From assembly GCF_000429865.1 (NCBI RefSeq), contig NZ_AUCR01000002.1, positions 342,988-406,987 of the forward strand: 64,000 nt of DNA, read 5' to 3'. Below the pieces are notes generated by a model. That model ran no database searches. It was not told where the DNA came from and saw only the letters and a list, made by a program, of their open reading frames with translations. A program made the position numbers and the translations under genes. Positions 55,193-63,283 of the stretch are shown piece after piece. This stretch comes from Cucumibacter marinus DSM 18995 (GTDB lineage Bacteria; Pseudomonadota; Alphaproteobacteria; Rhizobiales; Devosiaceae). Within the stretch, counting starts at the first letter, position 1, and each line of letters begins with the position of its first letter.

Positions 55193-55963
55193 TCAGTGGC
55201 CTGTATCTGTCAGCGCGATGACGGATAGCTGGCGACCGGGGCTGCCCTGGCGGTGAGAGAAGTATTTCTCCGGGCTGGCGAAGGTCGAGGTGCCAACATG
55301 GCCGGGATCGGAAATGCCACCCTCGCGCAGCCGGGCGAGAACGAAGCCAGGCAGGTCAAAATGCTCCCTCTCGGCCCCGCGCGGGATGTGGATGAAGCGC
55401 TCATATTCCGGATTGCGGGCCACGAGGGCGTTGGCCCATTCATTGCCGACTTCATAGTCGGGCATGTGAATACAGGGACCAATCGCGGCACGGATATTGT
55501 CTCGGTCGGCGCCCAGTTTCTCCATCGCATCGATCGTTGCAGCGACCACATGGTCGACCGCGCCACGCCAACCGGCATGGCAGGCGCCGATGATGCGCGC
55601 CTCCGAGTCGGCGAACAGCACCGGGACGCAGTCGGCCGTCAGGACGCCAAGGCTGACACCGGGCCGGTCGGTCACCAACGCATCCGCCTCGGGCCGCGAG
55701 GCCTCGTCGAAAGGACCGGTTGCGGTGACCACCATCGCGCTGTGCACCTGCTTGGCGATCGCCAGGGTATCCGGCATCAAACCCAGCGAGCGCAGGACAA
55801 TACGGCGGTTCTCAAGGACATTCTCAAGCACATCACCGCTGGCGGTCGAGCAGTTGAGACTGTCGTAAGGTGCAGAGGACACGCCTCCGGCACGACCGAA
55901 AAAGCCATGCAGTATGGCTGTGTCGCCGGAAAGGTTTGTGCATTTCTCGAAGGCTACGGTCAT
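55193..55963 (-). CDS. pgeF: Multicopper-oxidase-like purine nucleoside phosphorylase/YlmD family (PgeF)
   Basis: The 256-residue protein has the family features HGFFGRAGGVSSAPYDSLN, VLTADCVPVLFAD, GACHAGWRGAVDHV and GPCIHMPDYEVG. Members act on purine nucleosides or peptidoglycan-edited intermediates (PgeF) in different hosts. It follows midA in an operon that begins at lgt. Confidence 0.9.
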   Translation of the reverse strand: MTVAFEKCTNLSGDTAILHGFFGRAGGVSSAPYDSLNCSTASGDVLENVLENRRIVLRSLGLMPDTLAIAKQVHSAMVVTATGPFDEASRPEADALVTDRPGVSLGVLTADCVPVLFADSEARIIGACHAGWRGAVDHVVAATIDAMEKLGADRDNIRAAIGPCIHMPDYEVGNEWANALVARNPEYERFIHIPRGAEREHFDLPGFVLARLREGGISDPGHVGTSTFASPEKYFSHRQGSPGRQLSVIALTDTGH

Positions 55964-56009
55964 CGGGTTTCCCTTGTGGCCTCCTTTTCGGGCCCGACCA
56001 AACAGGCGG

Positions 56010-57065
56010 TCAGGCCGAAAGCGTCATCACCTTGAACAACTCGCCCATCTGGTCGGACGCCGTGAGCCGGGTGAATGCAGTTTTTGTTGTATCAGCTTCC
56101 TCGGGATTTTTTGAGGCCAGATCGTGCGCGCGTTGCCCGATGCCATGGTCAGCCAGGAATTGGGCCTGTGTCGTCAGGCTATAGTTGAGGCCGCGTTCAC
56201 GCGCGATCTCGCCGAGTGCCCCGAAATCCACATGGGCCGTCAGGTCGGCGTGTCCGGGATCGGCGAAGGGATCCGCGAAACGATGCCCGGCGACTGCCTG
56301 GAACGTGTCGCCGGTCTGGGTGTCCGCATAGCCGTAATCGATGAAGAGCGCTGCCCCGCCGCGGGCCTTGAGGAGGTCGGCGACTTCGGCGATGAGCTGC
56401 CTGGCCCCAAAATTGACTTCCCAGATGGCGCCCTCCGGGGCATCGGCGATGGCCGGGGGAAGGTTGGCCTCCGGCATCGGGGTTGGCGACAGGCCGAAGG
56501 CGAATTGGCCGTCGACAAGCCCGATCTCGCGTTCGTGCCAGGCTCCGTCGGCCTTCTGGTACTGCGTGATCGGCAGGGCATCGAGGAACTCGTTGCCGAT
56601 CATCAGCACGGGCGGCCCGCTATCCGGTAGTTCACCCAGGTCCCTGATCCATTCAGGATTGGCATGCGCCAGTCTGTCTGCCTGTTGGGCACGCAGGGTG
56701 AGGCTCGCTTCCAGCAAATGCAGATTGGCGGCGTCGGCGAGGCCAGGCACCTTACCCAACACCCGCCATGCGTCGGCCATCAGCGTTCCGCGCCCTGGCC
56801 CGAACTCCACAATGTCGACTGGGTTGGGAGAACCCAGGCCCTGCCATCTCGTGGCCGCCCAGACCCCGATCATTTCCCCGAACATCTGAGAAATCTCGGG
56901 CGCGGTAATGAAATCGCCGTCCTGCCCGATCGGGTTGCCCGTGGTGTAGTAGCCATGGTCGGGACGCAGCAGGCAAAGCCGCATATAGGCCGACAGAGAA
57001 ATTGGCCCGGACTGGGCAATCATGCCTTCGATAAAGCGTCTTTGCTTATTGTTGGCAGTCGTCAC
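56010..57065 (-). CDS. MidA/NDUFAF7-family SAM-dependent methyltransferase
   Basis: The protein of 351 residues has DHGYYTTGNPIGQDGDFITA, the SAM-binding VEFGPGRGTLMADAWRVL, and NEFLDALPI, typical of the MidA family. In mitochondria NDUFAF7 methylates a complex I subunit. A GTG at 57065 lies seven bases after the lgt stop; an ATG at 57092 would overlap lgt by 20 bases and is a possible longer start. Confidence 0.88.
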   Translation of the reverse strand: MTTANNKQRRFIEGMIAQSGPISLSAYMRLCLLRPDHGYYTTGNPIGQDGDFITAPEISQMFGEMIGVWAATRWQGLGSPNPVDIVEFGPGRGTLMADAWRVLGKVPGLADAANLHLLEASLTLRAQQADRLAHANPEWIRDLGELPDSGPPVLMIGNEFLDALPITQYQKADGAWHEREIGLVDGQFAFGLSPTPMPEANLPPAIADAPEGAIWEVNFGARQLIAEVADLLKARGGAALFIDYGYADTQTGDTFQAVAGHRFADPFADPGHADLTAHVDFGALGEIARERGLNYSLTTQAQFLADHGIGQRAHDLASKNPEEADTTKTAFTRLTASDQMGELFKVMTLSA

Positions 57066-57072
57066 GGGCCGG

Positions 57073-57897
57073 TCAGCCTTCGGCGCCAGCACGGTCGGCC
57101 GGCTTGCGCATGGCGTAGGCGATCAGGCCGATGCCGGCGATCAGAACCGGCAGCGACAGCACCATGCCCATGGTCAGCCCGAAAGGCAGGTAGCCGATAT
57201 GGGCGTCCGGTTCGCGGACCATCTCTACAAGAATGCGAGAAAGGCCGTATCCGATGCCGAACAGGCCGGCGATGAGACCGGGGCGCTTGAGCGCGCCAAA
57301 GAAGCGAATGAGGATGAAGAACAGCCCGAAAAGCAGCAGGCCTTCGAGTGCGGCTTCATAAAGCTGGCTCGGATGACGCGGTTCCGGACCGCCCATGGGG
57401 AACACAATGCCCCAAGGCAGATCAGTCGGGCGGCCGAACAGTTCCCCATTGATGAAATTGGCGATGCGCCCAAAACACAGCCCGATGGGGGCGGCAGCCC
57501 CCAGCAGGTCGAGCAATGGCAAGAGCGGCGCCTTGTGGCGGCGCGCGAACCAGGTGATCGCGATGATCATGCCCAACAGACCGCCATGGAAGGACATGCC
57601 GCCGGCCCACAGCATCGGGATTTCCGCCGGATTGGCGGCGAAATAGGCGGGATTGTAGAAGATCACATAGCCCAGCCGGCCGCCGACGATGATGCCGATG
57701 ACGGCCCAGAACAGGAAATCGAGCCATTGTTCGCGGGTCAGGGGCGGGGCGTCTGCCGGCCACAGGCTCTGTCGAGCGATCAGGCGGGTGCCGTAGAACC
57801 AGCCCAGCCCGATACCGACGATATAGGCGAGGGCGTACCAGCGCACCACAAGCGGGCCAATGGCAAAGGCGACTGGGTCGATTTCGGGGAAAGGCAC
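57073..57897 (-). CDS. lgt: Prolipoprotein diacylglyceryl transferase
   Basis: The protein of 274 residues has seven membrane helices and the Lgt signature GRIANFINGELFGRPTDLPW, with HPSQLYEA later. It adds diacylglycerol to lipobox cysteines, the first step in lipoprotein maturation, and so serves lipoproteins such as the Omp19-like protein in this window. GTG 57897 matches the usual start VPFPEIDPVAF; an ATG at 57954 is less likely. Confidence 0.93.
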   Translation of the reverse strand: MPFPEIDPVAFAIGPLVVRWYALAYIVGIGLGWFYGTRLIARQSLWPADAPPLTREQWLDFLFWAVIGIIVGGRLGYVIFYNPAYFAANPAEIPMLWAGGMSFHGGLLGMIIAITWFARRHKAPLLPLLDLLGAAAPIGLCFGRIANFINGELFGRPTDLPWGIVFPMGGPEPRHPSQLYEAALEGLLLFGLFFILIRFFGALKRPGLIAGLFGIGYGLSRILVEMVREPDAHIGYLPFGLTMGMVLSLPVLIAGIGLIAYAMRKPADRAGAEG

Positions 57898-58017
57898 GCT
57901 GTTACGCTCGCATTCTGTCCAAGGTCGGCGGCACATTGCCGCCGGACCCGGCACTGGTCAAGCGCCGGTGCGCTCCCTACATTCTGGTCACCTGATTTGA
58001 GTGCAAAGGACCTCACC

Positions 58018-58269
58018 ATGACCCAGGGCAGCAAGTTTTTCGACGATCTGGCCAAAGTGATGAACGACGCGGCCGGAATGGCGGATGGCGTCCGCCGCGA
58101 AGCGGAAACCGCATTCAAGGCGCAGATGGAGCGCATCGTCGCCGATCTCGATCTCGTCAAGCGCGAGGATTATGACGCCTTGCGCGAGCTCGTTCAGATC
58201 CAGGGCGAGGAAATCGCGCAGCTCCGCCGTGATCTCGAAAATTTCAAGGGAAAGAAGAAGGTATCGTAA
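58018..58269 (+). CDS. ubiK: UbiK-family accessory factor (BMFP domain)
   Basis: The 83-residue coiled-coil protein (MTQGSKFFDDLAKVMNDAAG) has the BMFP/UbiK pattern VKREDYDALRELVQIQGEEI. UbiK helps the Ubi complex in ubiquinone synthesis and binds membrane lipids. It is divergent from lgt, with a 120-base gap. Confidence 0.85.
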   Translation: MTQGSKFFDDLAKVMNDAAGMADGVRREAETAFKAQMERIVADLDLVKREDYDALRELVQIQGEEIAQLRRDLENFKGKKKVS

Positions 58270-58550
58270 CGGGACAGAAATGCCGGGATTGAGGGCATTC
58301 GATTAATCGCACGTTAACCTTTGAGCGCCGATCATCCACAAGAGAAATCCGGTCTGAGTCCCCCGGACAGTCCACCACAGACCGGACCCGGTGTAGGGTG
58401 ATGATGCGATGAAGATTCGCGATGGTGCGGCACATTTCCGGATCGTCGACCGGCCAGGTAAAGGGCCGGGAATGCAAGCATTTTCACCGTGCGGGCAGGC
58501 GGGTTTTTCCGCGTGTCGAACTCAAATCTACGAGCTTTGCGAGGCCCGGC

Positions 58551-59051
58551 ATGTCCCTGATTGAACTGGAACTTGAGCGCAGCGTTCACCCGGTCGATAT
58601 CATCGAGCATATTGCGTCGATCAATGACTGGTCTTTTGACCGTCAGGACGCGGATGAGATCTCGATTTCGGTGCGCGGGGGCTGGTCGGATTATCACGTC
58701 TCCTTCACCTGGATGGAGGATATCGAGGCGCTGCATCTGGCATGCGCCTTCGATCTCAAGATTCCCGATGCGCGGCGTAACGAGGTGAAGCAGCTTATCG
58801 CCCTGATCAACGAGCAGCTCTGGATCGGGCATTTCGACAATTGGAACAATGAATCCATGGTTCTGTTCCGCAATTCGCACATGCTCAATGGCGGCGCAGA
58901 AGTGTCACCCTTGCAGTGCGAGGCGTTGATGAAGTCCGCCGTCGAGAGCTGCGACCAGTATTATCAGGCGTTCCAATTCGTCGTCTGGGCCGGCAAATCT
59001 GCGGGCGAGGCGCTGTCTGACGTCATGTTCGAAACCGTGGGCGAGGCGTGA
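58551..59051 (+). CDS. YbjN-domain protein
   Basis: The 166-residue protein has the YbjN/type III secretion chaperone-like pattern HPVDIIEHIASINDWSFDRQ and WIGHFDNWNNESMVLFRNS. The function is unknown. The ATG at 58551 gives the family start MSLIELELERS. It overlaps proC by four bases (GTGA), so translation is coupled. Confidence 0.85.
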   Translation: MSLIELELERSVHPVDIIEHIASINDWSFDRQDADEISISVRGGWSDYHVSFTWMEDIEALHLACAFDLKIPDARRNEVKQLIALINEQLWIGHFDNWNNESMVLFRNSHMLNGGAEVSPLQCEALMKSAVESCDQYYQAFQFVVWAGKSAGEALSDVMFETVGEA

Positions 59052-59866
59052 GTTTAACCAGGGCAACACCGCTCGTCCTGATCGGCGCGGGCAAGATGGG
59101 AACGGCCATGGCGGGCGGATGGCTCGCCAAGGGCCTGCCGCCGCACGGCCTGACCTTGGTCGATCCGTCGCCGGCCGAAGCTGTGATCGAGTTTGCGCGC
59201 AAGCACGGCGTTCAGATCGCCGATGCCGTGCCGCGGGAATCCGCGCGGGTCATTGTGCTTGCCGTCAAACCCCAGGTGATGGGTGAAGTCATGGGCGACG
59301 CGGCCATGGCCGTCGGCCCTGATACACTGGTGGTTTCGATTGCCGCCGGCATACCTATGGCGAAGCTGAGCGCCGGCACCGGCACGCATCGTGTTGTCAG
59401 AGTGATGCCAAACACACCGGCACAAATCGGCAAGGGCATCTCCGGGGCCTATGCGGGGGACATCTCGGCTGAAGACAGGGACGTGGCGACCGCGTTGCTC
59501 GAAGCTGCCGGGCGCGTGGTCTGGGTCGACAACGAGACCGATATCGATGCGGTAACCTCTGTTTCCGGTTCCGGTCCGGCCTATGTGTTCCATCTCGTTG
59601 AAGCGCTGGCGGCTGCAGGTGAGGCCGAAGGGTTGCCGGCGGAGACTGCAATGGCGCTGGCGCGGCAGACGATCATTGGTGCCGCGGGACTGCTCGAGGA
59701 AGACGACTGGATCCCGGCGGCCAAGCTTCGCGAAAATGTGACTTCGCCCAAGGGCACCACCGCCGCGGCGCTTGACGTGCTGATGGCCAATGAGGACGGG
59801 CTGAGAGACTTGATGAGACGGGCGGTTCATGCTGCACGGCTGCGGGCAGAGGAATTGGGCCAGTGA
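59048..59866 (+). CDS. proC: Pyrroline-5-carboxylate reductase
   Basis: The 272-residue protein has the NAD(P) motif LIGAGKMGTAMAGGWL, the VRVMPNTPAQIGKG loop, and the ProC signature GLRDLMRRAVHAARLRAEEL with VTSPKGTTAAALDVL. It makes proline. The start is GTG 59048; its stop overlaps csaA by four bases. Confidence 0.93.
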   Translation: MSLTRATPLVLIGAGKMGTAMAGGWLAKGLPPHGLTLVDPSPAEAVIEFARKHGVQIADAVPRESARVIVLAVKPQVMGEVMGDAAMAVGPDTLVVSIAAGIPMAKLSAGTGTHRVVRVMPNTPAQIGKGISGAYAGDISAEDRDVATALLEAAGRVVWVDNETDIDAVTSVSGSGPAYVFHLVEALAAAGEAEGLPAETAMALARQTIIGAAGLLEEDDWIPAAKLRENVTSPKGTTAAALDVLMANEDGLRDLMRRAVHAARLRAEELGQ

Positions 59867-60204
59867 CGGACACGATCAGCTTCGACGATTTTCTCAAGGT
59901 CGATATCCGGACCGGCACGATTGTCGAAACCCGTGATTTTCCCGAGGCCCGCAAGCCCGCGATCATCATGTTGATCGATTTCGGGCCGGAACTGGGGATC
60001 AAGAAATCCTCGGCCCAGATCACCGTGCATTATTCGCCAGACGAGCTCGTGGGGCGGCAGGTGATGGCTGTCGTAAACTTCCCGCCGCGGCAGATCGGGC
60101 CGCTCAAATCGGAAGTGCTGACGCTGGGCTATGAAGACGAGAATGGTGACATCGTCCTGGCGGCCGTCGACAAGCCGGTGCCGAACGGCCAACGCCTGAT
60201 GTAG
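59863..60204 (+). CDS. csaA: CsaA-like tRNA-binding protein
   Basis: The 113-residue protein is a single OB-fold tRNA-binding domain with DIRTGTIVETRDFPEARKPA and VNFPPRQIGPLKSEVLTLG. CsaA has tRNA-binding and reported chaperone-like activity. It starts at GTG 59863 and overlaps proC. Confidence 0.9.
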   Translation: MTDTISFDDFLKVDIRTGTIVETRDFPEARKPAIIMLIDFGPELGIKKSSAQITVHYSPDELVGRQVMAVVNFPPRQIGPLKSEVLTLGYEDENGDIVLAAVDKPVPNGQRLM

Positions 60205-60264
60205 CTGCCGGATTGATTCAACCGGTTTGACCAAGGGCCTGAAATCAAAACTGTTTCAGCGGCG

Positions 60265-60786
60265 TCAGAGATAGTCCTTGAGGACGTCTGTGAGGTGCAG
60301 ATCGTCGAGGGTCTTGCGATCCTCGGGCTGGACCATCTGCTCGAGAAAGCGTGCAACCAGCTTGTGGCCGTCGGGTGGCAAGGCGTCGAGCGCCTTCGAT
60401 ACCCGAGCTGCCTGCAGATCCGTGAGGGTGCCGATCAAGTTGACGCCCTTGGCGGTCGGATAAAGCAGCCGCTGGCGCCGGTCGGTCGGTCCGGTGATCT
60501 GCTCGATATAGTCGCTTTCGACCAGTTGCCGCAGCACGCGAGCCAGGCTTTGTTTTGTAATGCGCAGAATATCCAGCAATTCGGCGACCGTCATGCCGGG
60601 CTTCCGATTGACGAAATAGAGAACCCGGTGATGCGCCCGCCCAAAGCCCTGCTTGGCGAGAAGGGCATCGGCATCGCGCACGAAATCCCGATAGGCGAAG
60701 AACAGGAGCCCCATCAGATCGAGGGGTTGTCCGGTCCGGGCTGAATTTATGTCAGCCTTATTGACATTAATTTCGGGTGCTGGCAT
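60265..60786 (-). CDS. MarR-family transcriptional regulator
   Basis: This 173-residue regulator has the MarR winged helix: FGRAHHRVLYFVNRKPGMTV, LLDILRITKQSLARVLRQLV and the wing GPTDRRQRLLYPTAKG. It is divergent from ilvE. The ATG at 60786 is the only clear start; the 19-bp inverted repeat at 60749-60767 then falls in its first codons. Confidence 0.85.
   Translation of the reverse strand: MPAPEINVNKADINSARTGQPLDLMGLLFFAYRDFVRDADALLAKQGFGRAHHRVLYFVNRKPGMTVAELLDILRITKQSLARVLRQLVESDYIEQITGPTDRRQRLLYPTAKGVNLIGTLTDLQAARVSKALDALPPDGHKLVARFLEQMVQPEDRKTLDDLHLTDVLKDYL
60749..60767. promoter_or_regulatory. Inverted repeat near the MarR start
   Basis: ATGTCA at 60749-60754 pairs with TGACAT at 60762-60767 across seven bases. 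The size fits a MarR site, but it lies inside the annotated regulator start. The true start could be downstream, or the site could act from within the gene. Confidence 0.4.
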
Positions 60787-60905
60787 CGTGATTCCAGTCG
60801 CCAAGACTTTCGGTCTTATCCCAGAGCCAATTGGATTTGCCAAGTCTGGGGCGGCGGCGCACAATGGTGCTTCACAAGCAAAACGCGAGAAATGGAGAGA
60901 AGAAG

Positions 60906-61796
60906 ATGGCCGGTTTGCCCTTGGACCAGCGCGAAGGCTGGATCTGGTTCGACGGCGAAATGGTGCCCTGGAAGGACGCCAAGGTGCATGTGCTGACCCA
61001 CGCCATGCATTATGCTTCGTCGGTTTTTGAGGGGCAGCGCGCCTATGGCGGGCAGGTGTTCAAGCTGCACGAACACTCCGAGCGGCTGATCAATTCCGCC
61101 CGTATTCTCGATTTCAAGATTCCCTACAGCGCCGATGAGATCGACGCCGCCTGCAATGCCGTTCTCGAAAAGAACGGGCTGACCGACGCCTATATGCGTC
61201 CGGTCGCGTGGCGCGGCTCCAAGGAATTGGGGCTCTATGCGCGGAACAACCCCGTGCATCTGGCGATCGCCGCCTGGGAATGGCCCAGCTATTTCACCCC
61301 CGAGCAGCGGCTCAAGGGAATCCGGCTGACGATCTCAGACTGGCGCCGTCCGGCGCCGAATTCGACCCCCTATGCTTCCAAGGCAGCCGGGCTCTACATG
61401 ATCTGCACGCTCTCCAAGCAGGCCGCGGAGGACAAGGGTTTCGGCGACGCGCTGATGCTCGATTATCGCGGGCAGGTGGCTGAGGCGACCGGGGCGAATA
61501 TCTTCTTTTACAAGGATGGCGAGCTGCACACGCCGCTGCCGGACTGTTTCCTTGATGGCATCACCCGCCGCACCGTCATCGCACTGGCCAAGGCCAAGGG
61601 GATCAAGGTCATCGAACGCGCGATCATGCCCGAGGAAATGGGCGACTATGACGAGTGTTTCCTGACCGGTTCGGCCGCGGAAGTGACCCCTGTGTCCGAG
61701 ATCGACCAGTACACCTTCACGCCGGGCGAGATCTGCAAGGACATGATGGAAAGCTATTCGCGCGAAGTGCAGCCCAAGCGGGCCGCTGCTGAATAG
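60906..61796 (+). CDS. ilvE: Branched-chain amino acid aminotransferase
   Basis: This fold-IV PLP enzyme of 296 residues has the catalytic lysine K159 in YASKAAGLYM and the EATGANIFFYKDGELHTPL stretch. It moves amino groups to and from Leu, Ile and Val. The ATG at 60906 follows GGAGAGAAG. A terminator follows the gene. Confidence 0.93.
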   Translation: MAGLPLDQREGWIWFDGEMVPWKDAKVHVLTHAMHYASSVFEGQRAYGGQVFKLHEHSERLINSARILDFKIPYSADEIDAACNAVLEKNGLTDAYMRPVAWRGSKELGLYARNNPVHLAIAAWEWPSYFTPEQRLKGIRLTISDWRRPAPNSTPYASKAAGLYMICTLSKQAAEDKGFGDALMLDYRGQVAEATGANIFFYKDGELHTPLPDCFLDGITRRTVIALAKAKGIKVIERAIMPEEMGDYDECFLTGSAAEVTPVSEIDQYTFTPGEICKDMMESYSREVQPKRAAAE

Positions 61797-61813
61797 GGCC
61801 CAATTCATCCGAT

Positions 61814-61836
61814 CCTCATCCTGAGCTTGTCGAAGG
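61814..61836. repeat. Extragenic repeat, copy 2
   Basis: The stretch CCTCATCCTGAGCTTGTCGA followed by AGG nearly matches the copy at 401-424. It overlaps an 8-bp inverted repeat, AGGGTGGG at 61834-61841 with CCCACCCT at 61853-61860. It lies between ilvE and its terminator. Confidence 0.65.
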
Positions 61837-61868
61837 GTGGGGATCAATTTATCCCACCCTCGTGGTTC

Positions 61869-61900
61869 GCCCCGGTCATTGGCCGGGGCTTCCTTTTTTC
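61869..61900 (+). terminator. Intrinsic terminator after ilvE
   Basis: GCCCCGG at 61869-61875 pairs with CCGGGGC at 61883-61889 around a 7-base loop; TTCCTTTTTTC follows. It ends just before the convergent moaE stop. Confidence 0.85.
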
Positions 61901-62353
61901 CTAGGACTTCCAGCGGTCGCGGGCGGTGTCGTCTGTCGCCTTGGCCTCGACCCAGTTTTCACCTTGAGGACCCGCTTCCTTTTTCCAGAAAGGGGCGTCG
62001 GTCTTGAGCCAGTCCATCACAAAGTTGGCGCCGTCGAAGGCGGCTAGCCGGTGCGGAGACAGCGCCATGACCATGACGATGACCTCGCCGGGCTTCATGG
62101 TGCCGAAACGATGGATGGCGGCGATATCGGTGAGTTTGAAGCGCTCAAGTGCTTCTTCGGCGAAGCGGGTGATCTGGGCTTCGGCCATTCCCGGATAGTG
62201 TTCGAGGGTAAGGCTGGTCACCGGCTTGTCGGGCGTCGAGCGGACGGTGCCGACGAAGCTCACAAAGGCACCGGTCTCCTCGCGGCCTTTGAGGAAGGCA
62301 TTGGTTTCCGCGCCGGGATCGAAGGGTTCGGCCTGCAGACGCACACGGGGCAT
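61901..62353 (-). CDS. moaE: Molybdopterin synthase catalytic subunit MoaE
   Basis: The 150-residue protein has GAFVSFVGTVR, the LTLEHYPGMAEAQITRFAEE stretch and the HRFGTMKPGEVIVMV and PFWKKE motifs. With MoaD it adds sulfur to cyclic pyranopterin to form molybdopterin. It is one base after moaD. Confidence 0.93.
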   Translation of the reverse strand: MPRVRLQAEPFDPGAETNAFLKGREETGAFVSFVGTVRSTPDKPVTSLTLEHYPGMAEAQITRFAEEALERFKLTDIAAIHRFGTMKPGEVIVMVMALSPHRLAAFDGANFVMDWLKTDAPFWKKEAGPQGENWVEAKATDDTARDRWKS

Positions 62354-62354
62354 G

Positions 62355-62606
62355 TCAGCCCCCGGTCATGGGCGGGAAGAGGGCGATGGTGCCGGCCCCG
62401 GCGATCGGGGCGTCGTGGTCAACCAGTTCCTCGTCCCGCGCCGCCCGGATGGCCTTGCGGTCCTCCAGCAGCAGAGCGAAGCTCTCATCGCCGTCTGCCA
62501 GCCAGTCGAGCAGGTCGGAGACGGTGACGACTTCGGCAGGGGGATCGACTTCGTCACCGGAGCGATTGAGCCGTTCCCTGATCCAGGCGAAATAGACGAG
62601 CTTCAT
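62355..62606 (-). CDS. moaD: Molybdopterin synthase sulfur carrier MoaD
   Basis: The 83-residue ubiquitin-like protein ends in the required Gly-Gly (PPMTGG), which becomes the thiocarboxylate. The ATG at 62606 gives MKLVYFAWIRERLNRSG and overlaps the pgsA stop by four bases. The long frame upstream is the pgsA gene read out of frame. Confidence 0.93.
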   Translation of the reverse strand: MKLVYFAWIRERLNRSGDEVDPPAEVVTVSDLLDWLADGDESFALLLEDRKAIRAARDEELVDHDAPIAGAGTIALFPPMTGG

Positions 62607-63151
62607 ACCTTGGCTCCCGAAAGATGCGGCCAGGCCTTCATGAAATATTCGACCCCCGTATAGACCGTCAGCACCGCTGCCAGCCAGACCAGCCCGTGGG
62701 CGGCGAGTTCGAGGCCAGGGACGAGCGGCACCACCAGCATGGCGCCGAGCGCGATGAGTTGGGTCATGGTCTTGTATTTGGCGATCGCGGTGACGTGCAC
62801 GGTAACACCCTCGCTGCCGAGATGTTCGCGCAGGCCGGAGACTGCTATCTCGCGCATCATGATGGCAATGGCGGCCCAGGTGAGGCCTGTGGTGAAGCTG
62901 CCTGCAAAGGCGAAGGCGATCAGCAGCGCGCCGACCAGCAGCTTGTCGGCGATGGGATCGAGCATGCGCCCCAGCGGGGACACGGCGTTCATTCGCCTTG
63001 CCAGCGCCCCGTCGAAGAAATCGGTAATGGCCGCAATCACATAGAGAGCAAAGGCGAACCACTGCGCGACCGGGTTGCCGGTCAGGAACAGGAAGATGAT
63101 GACCGGAATGGCGACGATCCGGCTCAGTGTCAGGATATTGGGCAGGTTCAT
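62603..63151 (-). CDS. pgsA: CDP-diacylglycerol--glycerol-3-phosphate 3-phosphatidyltransferase
   Basis: The 182-residue membrane protein has the CDP-alcohol phosphotransferase motif DFFDGALARRMNAVSPLGRM followed by LDPIAD, with the conserved aspartates. It makes phosphatidylglycerophosphate. It overlaps moaD by four bases, giving the order uvrC-pgsA-moaD-moaE. Confidence 0.93.
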   Translation of the reverse strand: MNLPNILTLSRIVAIPVIIFLFLTGNPVAQWFAFALYVIAAITDFFDGALARRMNAVSPLGRMLDPIADKLLVGALLIAFAFAGSFTTGLTWAAIAIMMREIAVSGLREHLGSEGVTVHVTAIAKYKTMTQLIALGAMLVVPLVPGLELAAHGLVWLAAVLTVYTGVEYFMKAWPHLSGAKV

Positions 63152-63283
63152 CGGTCTCGGCCTTGGTTCGGTACCCTATCTCATTGTGATCGCGTCGTTT
63201 TTGCGAATAACCGGCATCCACTTTTCGCACGATGCTTTAGCCAACAGGAGCGATCAGGCCCGGTCAAGCGCAGTGTCACCGGA

